DNA of 64,000 nucleotides from the NCBI GenBank assembly GCA_029571215.1, contig JAKPTE010000039.1, positions 1-64,000 of the forward strand, in the 5' to 3' direction. Under the pieces are notes generated by a model. It worked only from the letters and a program-made list of their open reading frames with translations. It did no database searches and was not told the DNA's origin. The number at the start of each line of letters is the position of its first letter. Within the stretch, counting starts at the first letter, position 1. A program made the position numbers and the translations under genes. The stretch is from Bacteroidota bacterium. GTDB lineage: Bacteria > Bacteroidota > Bacteroidia > Bacteroidales > JAAYUG01. Below are positions 9,571 through 16,647 of the stretch, piece after piece.

Positions 9571-10477
9571 CGGCGTTGTATTTTTCTTTCAACCACTTCC
9601 TTACCAATGCAATAGTCTCTTCTGATGACAGAGAACTGAATGCGGCAGTATCCTGCACGGGAAAACCAGCAAGGTACGGAGCAATCATTTCAAGGATCTT
9701 GGCTGTACAGGACACTGCCTGTTCGTTGTCAGGATTGGAATAGGAACATCCTGACGGGCGGTCCAGGGCAACTTCCAACAGGTAATCAACTGCTTCCTTT
9801 CGGCGTATGTAAATCAGATCGGGAAAGACGTCCTCAATGGTTTCATCATTGACCGGAAGCTGTTGGATTCTTTTCATGCAGTACCGTATTGCTTCCCCGT
9901 CACCCATGCGGGCGAGGGCCAGATAATAAGCCCATTTTCTCTCTGCTTCCTTTTCCCTTATATCCCTGATTCTGCTTTTAAAATCAGGAATCAGGCCAAC
10001 ACAACCGGCAAAACCTGTAATTTTAATCAGCTCCTCCGACGGATTTGCGGTGGTTCTGAAAATATCTTCCAGCACTTTTTTTGCCTGAGCATCAAACAAT
10101 GAACGGTCGAAGTTCTTCAGTTGGGCCAGGTTTTTTCTGGCAACTATCGGATCGGAATTCCGGCTGCCCTGAAGGAGCAACATCAAAACCTGTTTTCTGA
10201 TGTCGGGTACAACGGTTCTTCTGCCTACGGCTGCTGTAAGGTACCATGCGGCTTCCCTTGCCCTGTCATTTTTGTCAGACTGGTACTTCTGAAGAAGTGA
10301 AAGCACCTCATTATCGTCTCCCTTAAGAATTTGCCCGGCCAGGCCTGACGAAACGGAACCTTGCAGCCAGGCAGTAATAAATTCCTGGATTAGAAAGTCC
10401 GTACTCTGTCCCCTGATTTGAAGGCAGAAGCTCAGACAGGCAAAAAGAATCAGGAAGATTCCCTTTTTCTGTTGCAT
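9545..10477 (-). CDS. Exported alpha-helical-repeat (HEAT-like) protein
   Basis: 310 residues. Residues 1-23 are a signal peptide (MQQKKGIFLILFACLSFCLQ). The rest is almost wholly helical, with repeated ~35-residue helix pairs bearing 'AREAAWYLTAAVG', 'EAIRYCMKRIQQL' and 'EAVDYLLEVALDR', which looks like HEAT/ARM solenoid repeats; the assignment is by pattern only. Such solenoids usually bind other proteins. It is first in the minus-strand run of four secreted proteins and overlaps the start of the 1476-aa gene by 26 nt, suggesting translational coupling. A candidate promoter lies 27 nt upstream. Confidence 0.8.
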   Translation of the reverse strand: MQQKKGIFLILFACLSFCLQIRGQSTDFLIQEFITAWLQGSVSSGLAGQILKGDDNEVLSLLQKYQSDKNDRAREAAWYLTAAVGRRTVVPDIRKQVLMLLLQGSRNSDPIVARKNLAQLKNFDRSLFDAQAKKVLEDIFRTTANPSEELIKITGFAGCVGLIPDFKSRIRDIREKEAERKWAYYLALARMGDGEAIRYCMKRIQQLPVNDETIEDVFPDLIYIRRKEAVDYLLEVALDRPSGCSYSNPDNEQAVSCTAKILEMIAPYLAGFPVQDTAAFSSLSSEETIALVRKWLKEKYNADAILQDLY

Positions 10478-10503
10478 TGTCTCTGAACAATTTTGGTTTA
10501 ATG

Positions 10504-10532
10504 CAAAAGTTTTAAATCCTGGCAGGTTTCAA
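10504..10532 (-). promoter_or_regulatory. Candidate promoter of the four-gene surface operon
   Basis: On the minus strand, AACTTTTG (complement of 10504-10511) matches the Bacteroidetes -7 box TAnnTTTG at 7 of 8 positions. A TTG (complement of 10530-10532) lies 18 nt upstream as the -33 element. It sits 27 nt before the ATG at 10477. Motif match only. Confidence 0.4.
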
Positions 10533-10550
10533 CAATCGGTTCAATCATCT

Positions 10551-10590
10551 GAAAAAAGGATCGCAGCTACCGGCGCTGCGATCCTGCCTT
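10551..10590 (-). terminator. Strong hairpin with T-tracts on both sides
   Basis: A perfect 11-bp stem (AGGATCGCAGC at 10557-10567 with GCTGCGATCCT at 10575-10585) has a 7-nt loop. On the minus strand it is followed by TTTTTT, a good intrinsic terminator. The plus side also has CTTTTTC. No gene in the 1.3 kb to the right points into it, so what it terminates is unclear. A second small stem (GCTTCG 10598-10603 / CGAAGC 10616-10621) follows. Confidence 0.6.
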
Positions 10591-10998
10591 TTTCAAGGCT
10601 TCGCTCCGTCAACTCCGAAGCGACCAACCAGGTTCATTTATTTATACCCAAAATGGAAAAATCTCGCAGGTTAACTGAAAAAATTTTATACGTATATTAT
10701 CCAATAAATTGAATATCAATACAATAATTTTTTTTGCGATTAAATTTTGCGCATAAGTATGTATGGAGAATAGGTTTATAGCACCCTGTTTTCTGAACAG
10801 TTTTATATAAATATTTTAGGATAAATCCCTTGTCATCCTGTAATGCCAAGATTGCCTACGTTTCGAATTTACTAAGAGGAAAACAGGAGATGATAGGTTG
10901 TTTGATTTTTCAAAGGTATCATCGCCGTTGACAAATTCACCCCTTAATGCTTTTGGTGGCTTAACTGATTGTTCCGGACAAATTGCGGCACGCTTTTT
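10586..10998. other. Non-coding stretch, no gene seen
   Basis: AT-rich spacer between the orphan hairpin and the repeat array. I see no credible open reading frame, tRNA or conserved RNA in it. Only a weak small hairpin (CTGTT...AACAG near 10788-10802) stands out. Confidence 0.5.
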
Positions 10999-11130
10999 AA
11001 CCCGGATTATTCATTAGGAGAGAAGCGAACTAATGCATAGAGCGAAAGCTATGCGCGGTGGCATCCGGGTTAACCCCGATGAATCGGCGATTCCAATGGC
11101 CCGGAGGGTGATGCATGTATTTTTAAAGAT
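10999..11130 (+). repeat. Dispersed palindromic element, copy A
   Basis: The outer arms AACCCGGAT (10999-11007) and ATCCGGGTT (11063-11071) are perfect inverted repeats enclosing inner stems CATTAG/CTAATG and CATAG/CTATG, so the RNA or single strand could fold as a three-way junction. A conserved ~55-nt tail follows (AACCCcGATGAATC... GGTgATGcATGTATTTT). The same design occurs at 59461, 63774 and, reversed, at 34503. Confidence 0.75.
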
Positions 11131-11760
11131 AGATTTTCTGGGCAAAGAGCTATGCGGGGTTTCACCCCGAACCCTGAGTTACTTTTTTGTCAGCCACACA
11201 AAAAAGTAACCAAAAAAAGTCACCACGATTGAAGGCTGAGGCCTCTCCGTCAGGTACTCACACAATCGTCCATAACCAACCCGGCCTCAGCCCACACCAA
11301 TCGTGGACATCCTCCCACAGGCTTGCAATGTGCAGGAGTATGAGCAAGAGCTTATTTCCGTTCTATAAGGAGCTGACCCGTTGAGCTTATACATCATGGT
11401 TAATTTAAATGAATCGGCGATTCCATCGGCCATGAGGGTGATGCATGTATTTTTAAAGATAGATTTTCCGGGCAGAGAGTTATGCGGGGTTTCACCCCGA
11501 ACCCTGAGTTACTTTTTTGTCAGCCACACAAAAAAGTAACCAAAAAAAGTCTCCACGATGGAAGGCTGAGGCCTCTCTGTCAAGTACCCAAACATCCGTC
11601 CATAACCAACCCGGCCTCAGCCCACACCAATCGTAGACATCCTCCCACAGGCTTGCAAAGTGCAGGAGTATGAGCAATAGCTTTTTTCCGTTTTATAAGG
11701 AGAGGAAACGTTTAGCGATTGCATCAGGGTTAACCCCTATGAATCGAAAATTTAATCGGA
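11061..11760 (+). repeat. 330-bp tandem repeat, about 2.1 copies
   Basis: Copy 1 (best-conserved part 11079-11372) and copy 2 (11409-11702) are nearly identical at an exact offset of 330 nt. A third partial unit starts at 11721 (GCATCAGGGTTAACCCC). Each unit starts with the tail of the palindromic element and then carries stacked hairpins: CGGGGT/ACCCCG (11155-11169), a perfect 13-bp GTTACTTTTTTGT/ACAAAAAAGTAAC stem (11178-11210; again 11508-11540), and a long arm pairing CCACGATTG..GGCTGAGGCC (11223-11243) with GGCCTCAGCC..CAATCGTGG (11283-11306). No reading frame is conserved between copies. Function unknown: structured RNA, MITE-like DNA or recombination relic. Confidence 0.85.
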
Positions 11761-11881
11761 GGTTATATTTTATCCAGTTAATTAGGGGGTTAAGACAATG
11801 TTTAGTCAATGGACAGTCGAATTTGGATTTGCTGTAGTCTTATTTGCGAAAAAAACTTCCACTTCAAAGGTTGGCAGCATA
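11761..11881. other. Non-coding spacer after the tandem array
   Basis: AT-rich, 120 nt between the last partial repeat and the terminator of the next gene. Nothing recognisable. Confidence 0.4.
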
Positions 11882-11911
11882 AAAAAGGCTGCCTTTTTAG
11901 ATAGCCTTTTT
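11882..11911 (-). terminator. Intrinsic terminator overlapping the end of the barrel gene
   Basis: Stem AAAAAGGCT (11882-11890) pairs with AGCCTTTTT (11903-11911). Read on the minus strand, the stem starts inside the last codons of the gene ending at 11897 and is followed by a run of T. Confidence 0.6.
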
Positions 11912-12589
11912 CATTAGATAAAAGAAGCTAATCGAAATTGTCGGAACCACCGGAAAATCAAAATCAAAGTTCCAGTTTGAAGGATTTTTTTCGATTTTCT
12001 TTTCCCAAAGTTCAAATGACAGCCCTATATCCAGATCCATGCCCAGCCTTTCAATAAAATAAAAATTGCGGCCAATGCGGGGAGACAGAAAAAACGAATG
12101 CCAGATCGCTTGTGTACTTTTTTCATAACCATAGCTTAGAATTGCTCTTGCATACCAGGGTGGAATCAGATTATGACGGGATTTTCCGCCGAAGTGGTAT
12201 CCTCCCTGCACAAAGACCGAAAAAACGGAATGATCGTATCCCGGCAATGTCCCTGCCCCGGCTCCTATCTGAAAGGTGTTCCGATATCCCTGCACTCCGG
12301 CATAAACAAGTTCAGGGAAACCAAAACCCAGTGAAAGTTTCAGAGCCGGGAAATTGGACATCCCATGGCCCGCAAGCAGGCAGGTTTTATTGTCCGACAA
12401 AGCAGGTAACAGTTTGGTTGCATCACTTCCCGGTAAGGATTGATAGCCGGAAAAAGCCAGCAATGAATCTGCAGGAGCCATCTCCTGAACAGAACCGAAA
12501 TTGTTCCTGGAATAGGTGCAAACCGGCATTATGATCATTAAAACCAGCAGGATAAACTTGAGTAACCGGCTGACAGGTTGTGTTTTCAT
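11897..12589 (-). CDS. Exported protein, probable small outer-membrane beta-barrel
   Basis: 230 residues with a signal peptide (MKTQPVSRLLKFILLVLMII... ending near ...CTYS). The second half alternates short amphipathic strands with Gly and aromatic residues (LKLSLGFGFPELVYAGVQGY, FSVFVQGGYHFGG, ARAILSYGYE, LGMDLDIGLSFELW, VPTISISFFYLM) and ends in an aromatic strand. That is the look of an 8-10 strand outer-membrane barrel. I cannot place the family. It stands alone: minus strand, divergent from the TonB receptor gene, with its own terminator. Confidence 0.75.
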   Translation of the reverse strand: MKTQPVSRLLKFILLVLMIIMPVCTYSRNNFGSVQEMAPADSLLAFSGYQSLPGSDATKLLPALSDNKTCLLAGHGMSNFPALKLSLGFGFPELVYAGVQGYRNTFQIGAGAGTLPGYDHSVFSVFVQGGYHFGGKSRHNLIPPWYARAILSYGYEKSTQAIWHSFFLSPRIGRNFYFIERLGMDLDIGLSFELWEKKIEKNPSNWNFDFDFPVVPTISISFFYLMKKAI

Positions 12590-12746
12590 TTTTTTTGTAA
12601 GAAATAGTAAAGGTACATCGTTTTTAGCCAGAATGTAGTTTTATTTATCCGGTATTATACAGGAAAAGTTGAAGACTCTAAACATGGGGGATCAGCATTA
12701 GTTGATGGAATTCGGGAAAAAATGCAGGATTCAGGTTAAAAGAGTA

Positions 12747-12777
12747 TTTGTGTTTATGGAATAATTTGATACTTTTA
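12747..12777 (+). promoter_or_regulatory. Candidate promoter of the TonB receptor operon
   Basis: TTTG (12747-12750) is separated by exactly 19 nt from TACTTTTA (12770-12777), matching the Bacteroidetes -33/-7 layout (TTTG-N19-TAnnTTTG) except for the last base. The ATG follows 28 nt downstream. Confidence 0.55.
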
Positions 12778-12805
12778 TAGTCTCCGGAAAGATATAAGGC
12801 AGATC

Positions 12806-15544
12806 ATGAATTACAGACGGGGATATATACATTCCCTTTTCGTTTTTTTTACGGTAACCGTTTTCAGCTTGCCACTCTGTGGTCAGAATCCGGACATGGT
12901 AAAAATATCCGCTGTTTACAGCCATACGGCAGTTTTGGATGCCTTTCGTGATCTTACCGCCCGGTATGGAGTGCAGTTTTTTTACCGCGACAGCATATTT
13001 GCCGGTGATACCATTTCGTATGCGGGTCAGGAGTCTGACCTGAGTGTATTTTTGCAGGAGGTTCTAAGGGGAAAACCCCTCGAATACCGGATAGTTGGTT
13101 CGAATAAAGTAGTGTTCCTTCCTTCGGAAAGAGTTGCTTTGCTTACCGGAGCCATGATCAACATGGCCGGAAACGACATGACAAAGGGAATGATAGAAGT
13201 AGGTAACCCTGCCGATGCCGGGAAGTACAGGAGGGCCGAAATCAGGGGAAGAATACTGAATGGGAAAAACGGAGAACCCCTTCCGGGGGCATCCCTGCAG
13301 GTGGAAAATCTTTCCGTTGGGACCACCAGTAATATGGATGGATCCTTTTCTCTGGTATTACAACCAGGAATCTATAACCTGCAGGTAGCCTGTCTGGGTT
13401 TTGAGCAGCAGAAGTTTTCGCTTAAGGTAATTGGACCGGGAGCGGTTGACCTTGAACTGTTCGAGGAATCTGTCAGGCTGGAAGAAGTGAAGGTTTTCGC
13501 CAAAATGGCCGACCGCAACGTCCGCAGCAATACCATGGGATTGATTGACATGGATATGCGCGACTTTAAATTACTACCTCCTGTGGGTGGGGATAAAGAT
13601 ATTATGAAAAGGCTTTCCATGATGCCGGGAATTTCTTCCGCCGGCGAATTTGGGTCAGGTATCAGCGTGAGGGGGGGAGGCGATGACCAGAATCTCTATC
13701 TTCTCGAAGGAGCTTCAGTGTACAATACTTCCCATGTCTTCGGGCTTATGTCGGTGATCAATCCGGATGCCGTTGCCGGCATGAAACTTTACAGGGGTTA
13801 CATTCCGGCGGAGTTTGGAGAACGGGTATCATCCGTCATCGATATCCGGGTGCGTGATAACGCCCGCAAGGGGTTTCACGGACAGGGAGGTATCGGACTG
13901 TTCAACAGCAGGGTAATGTTCAATGGTACACTTCCAGGAGATCATTTCTCCTGGATGCTGGGGGGAAGAAGCAGTTATTCCGACTGGATACTGGGCCGCC
14001 TGCCCGATTACAACCTCCGTAGCAGCCATGCTTTATTTCATGACCTGAACGGATTGTTTCAGTATAAAAACAGCAAAAATCATCTCACTTTCTTTGCCTA
14101 TACGGGTTTCGACAGGTTCCGTTATGCCGGAGAATTTACCTACCGCTACGGCAATAACCTGGCATCGGCCCGGTGGACGCGAATCTTTAATGCCAACTGG
14201 AATACGGAACTTACTGCTTCCGTTTCCGATTATTATGTTGCCAGGGATGATCTGGCAGAAGCCTCACTGGTAAAACAGGTTTCTTCCGGAATCCGTTCTC
14301 TTGATGCCAAACTGGTGCTTAACTGGAGTAAGTTTCACAATCACAGGCCACTAGCCGGTGTTCAGGCCATCCATTACACGGTTTATCCCGGATCACAGAA
14401 ACCATTGAATTCATTCTCCCTGATCAATCCTCTAGACCTTGAAAACAGCAAAGGATATGAAACTGCCTTCTTTGCCGGCGATGACTTCGACCTTTCCGAC
14501 TGGTTCGGAATCAGTGCGGGCCTGCGTTTTTCAGTGTACCAACTTACGGGTCCTTACCAGAAATTTCTGTACAGTGCAGAAGGTCCGTTGTCACCATCCC
14601 GTATCACTGACACCCTTATGTACACAGAAGGCCTTCATATCGTTACCTTTCACAGTTTTGAGCCTCGGCTGGCAGTGAAATTTATGCTGAACCAGAGAAG
14701 TTCCGTTAAGTTTTCCTTTAGCAAAAACACCCAGTACCTCATGCTTCTTTCCTATACATCCATTCCTACACCGAATGATGTCTGGAAACTTGCCGATCCC
14801 TATATTCGTCCGGTTAGTTCCCGGCAGCTGGCAATGGGATATTTCCGGAATTCGGCCGATAATTTTTTTGAGTTTTCGGCTGAAATATATTACAGATGGC
14901 TTGAAAATTTGCCGGAGTACAAAAATGATGCTTTGCTTGAAATGAATCCCCATCCTGAAACTGAGCTGATAAAAACCTCCGGCAGAAATTATGGTATTGA
15001 ATGTATGATCAGAAAAAACGGGGGAAGAATAGATGGCTGGATCAATTATACGTATTCCCGGGCATGGAGGAGAACAAACGGACGTTACTCTGAGGAAATC
15101 ATCAATAAAAACAAATGGTATCCGTCGATGTTTGACAGGCCCCATGACCTGAATGTGTCGGGAACCTATTACTATAACCGCCGGCTTCGGTTTACAGCCA
15201 ATTTTTATTTGTCCTCGGGTCGTCCAACAACCCTGCCGGAATACCAGTTTGATTTCGGAAATAATATGCTTGTATGGTATTCTGACAGAAATGCATACCG
15301 CTTACCGCCTTACCATCGTCTCGATCTTTCGGTCAGCCGGGATGAAAGCCTGCACCTGCGGAAAAAATGGAAAGGAAGCTGGACCTTTTCGGTTCTTAAT
15401 ATTTACGGAAGGAAAAATGCCTATTCGGTATTTTACAAGAAGGCTCCGGGTGGTTTGCAGGACAATTATGATGTTTCAGGACTTTATAAAATGTATCTTA
15501 TCGGCCGGCCTTTTCCTGTGGTAACATATAATTTTATCTTCTGA
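12806..15544 (+). CDS. TonB-dependent outer membrane receptor
   Basis: 912 residues. The signal peptide ends near ...LPLCGQ. Residues ~32-110 form an STN-like domain (AVYSHTAVLDAFRDLTARYG ... QEVLRGKPLEYRI). Residues ~145-220 are a carboxypeptidase-regulatory-like beta-sandwich (GRILNGKNGEPLPGASLQVE ... TTSNMDGSFSL). Next comes the TonB plug (LSMMPGISSAGEFGSGISVR, GGGDDQNLYLLEGASVYN, PAEFGERVSSVIDIRV), and then a ~550-residue beta-barrel. STN-bearing receptors in this phylum are often tied to FecR/anti-sigma control, but no sigma/anti-sigma pair lies next to it. It is followed 2 nt later by a DUF4249 lipoprotein, a known genomic partner of this receptor type. No SusD homologue is present, so it is not a classical SusCD pair. 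Substrate unknown. Confidence 0.95.
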   Translation: MNYRRGYIHSLFVFFTVTVFSLPLCGQNPDMVKISAVYSHTAVLDAFRDLTARYGVQFFYRDSIFAGDTISYAGQESDLSVFLQEVLRGKPLEYRIVGSNKVVFLPSERVALLTGAMINMAGNDMTKGMIEVGNPADAGKYRRAEIRGRILNGKNGEPLPGASLQVENLSVGTTSNMDGSFSLVLQPGIYNLQVACLGFEQQKFSLKVIGPGAVDLELFEESVRLEEVKVFAKMADRNVRSNTMGLIDMDMRDFKLLPPVGGDKDIMKRLSMMPGISSAGEFGSGISVRGGGDDQNLYLLEGASVYNTSHVFGLMSVINPDAVAGMKLYRGYIPAEFGERVSSVIDIRVRDNARKGFHGQGGIGLFNSRVMFNGTLPGDHFSWMLGGRSSYSDWILGRLPDYNLRSSHALFHDLNGLFQYKNSKNHLTFFAYTGFDRFRYAGEFTYRYGNNLASARWTRIFNANWNTELTASVSDYYVARDDLAEASLVKQVSSGIRSLDAKLVLNWSKFHNHRPLAGVQAIHYTVYPGSQKPLNSFSLINPLDLENSKGYETAFFAGDDFDLSDWFGISAGLRFSVYQLTGPYQKFLYSAEGPLSPSRITDTLMYTEGLHIVTFHSFEPRLAVKFMLNQRSSVKFSFSKNTQYLMLLSYTSIPTPNDVWKLADPYIRPVSSRQLAMGYFRNSADNFFEFSAEIYYRWLENLPEYKNDALLEMNPHPETELIKTSGRNYGIECMIRKNGGRIDGWINYTYSRAWRRTNGRYSEEIINKNKWYPSMFDRPHDLNVSGTYYYNRRLRFTANFYLSSGRPTTLPEYQFDFGNNMLVWYSDRNAYRLPPYHRLDLSVSRDESLHLRKKWKGSWTFSVLNIYGRKNAYSVFYKKAPGGLQDNYDVSGLYKMYLIGRPFPVVTYNFIF

Positions 15545-15546
15545 CC

Positions 15547-16632
15547 ATGCGTTGCAGAACTTCTCTCATACCATACATTCTTCTGCTGCTGGCTGGAACG
15601 GCCTGTCAGGAGCCTTATGATCCAGGGCCTCTCAATAGCAACGAAATGATTCCTGTAATTGAGGGTTCCGTTTCGAATGGCCCGGGACCCTTTCCAATTT
15701 ACCTTTCCTGGGCTTCTCCTTTTGGTAAAAGACTGAACAGACCAATCAGCGGTGCATGGATCATGCTTTCCGATAATTTCGGCCTCAGCGAAATTCTGGC
15801 CGAAAATGCCCCGGGCGTTTATGTAACTTCATCCAATGGAATTCCTATTATTGAGGGAAGAAGCTATCAACTGACAGTTAAATTGCCCAACGGAGATATC
15901 TTCGAATCAGAACCGCAGGAGCTTCAGTATCATCCTCAGGTAGATTCTGTTTATGCCGAAATAGGTACCTCTGTCACCGTTACAGAAAATCTGTATGGTG
16001 ACCTGATCGAGACCAAGAGCTCCGGTCTGCATGTTTTGGCCGATGTCACCGATCCTTCTGATAGCAAACGGTTTTACCGTTTTTCAACCCGTCTGCTGAT
16101 TGAAAAATACCACACTCTGAATCCTAATACACCGGATGCCATTACTGTTTTTTGCTACGATATTTATAACACCGATCAGATACCAGAGGTATTTGCCTCG
16201 GTCCCCAGAGAGGGAAACCAGTTGCTCAGAAGTACCCGGTATTCCTTCCTGCCATATATTATCTATCCTGAACCCGAAGATCCAATGGTCAGCAAAGATC
16301 TGATGACAGCCTGGATTTTGCAGACAAAGGTGTCTGTTTTTAACCAGAAAGTATATGATTTTTACCGTCTGGCTGCAAAACAACTGCATGCCGACCAGCA
16401 GATCTTCGATCCTATACCTTCTCAGATAAAGGGAAATATGATTTGCAGGAATAATCCGGATAAATTGATGATCGGGATGTTCGAGGTGGCTTCCGTAACC
16501 ACGCTGTACCATATTTTTACCTGGTTCCCCGGTTCACAGATTTATCACAAACGTGAACTGAACAATTACCAGTTTCCCGATGGACCTGACTGTAAAGAAG
16601 GTTTTCCTCCTCCGGGATGGATATATTTTTGA
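15547..16632 (+). CDS. DUF4249 family lipoprotein
   Basis: 361 residues. The lipobox LAGTAC (Cys20) predicts lipidation. The arrangement is typical of DUF4249: 'IPVIEGSVSNGPGPFPIYLS' near the start, 'ISGAWIMLSDNFG', 'EGRSYQLTVKLPNGDIFESE' and a long mixed C-terminal half, ending in a Gly/Pro-rich tail with Cys residues (NPDKLMIGMFEVAS ... PDGPDCKEGFPPPGW). DUF4249 proteins are generally encoded beside TonB receptors and are presumed to be surface or periplasmic accessories of that transporter. It starts 2 nt after the receptor stop and is almost certainly co-transcribed with it. Confidence 0.9.
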   Translation: MRCRTSLIPYILLLLAGTACQEPYDPGPLNSNEMIPVIEGSVSNGPGPFPIYLSWASPFGKRLNRPISGAWIMLSDNFGLSEILAENAPGVYVTSSNGIPIIEGRSYQLTVKLPNGDIFESEPQELQYHPQVDSVYAEIGTSVTVTENLYGDLIETKSSGLHVLADVTDPSDSKRFYRFSTRLLIEKYHTLNPNTPDAITVFCYDIYNTDQIPEVFASVPREGNQLLRSTRYSFLPYIIYPEPEDPMVSKDLMTAWILQTKVSVFNQKVYDFYRLAAKQLHADQQIFDPIPSQIKGNMICRNNPDKLMIGMFEVASVTTLYHIFTWFPGSQIYHKRELNNYQFPDGPDCKEGFPPPGWIYF

Positions 16633-16647
16633 AATTGCATACCAGAA

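Noticed and set aside
11187-11673. Two ORFs of 63-65 codons inside the tandem repeat copies
   Set aside because: They lie in different frames relative to the repeat unit (offset 295, not 330 nt), so the two copies do not encode the same peptide.
14591-15145. 184-codon ORF antisense to the TonB receptor
   Set aside because: Shadow of the barrel-coding frame; no signal or motif.
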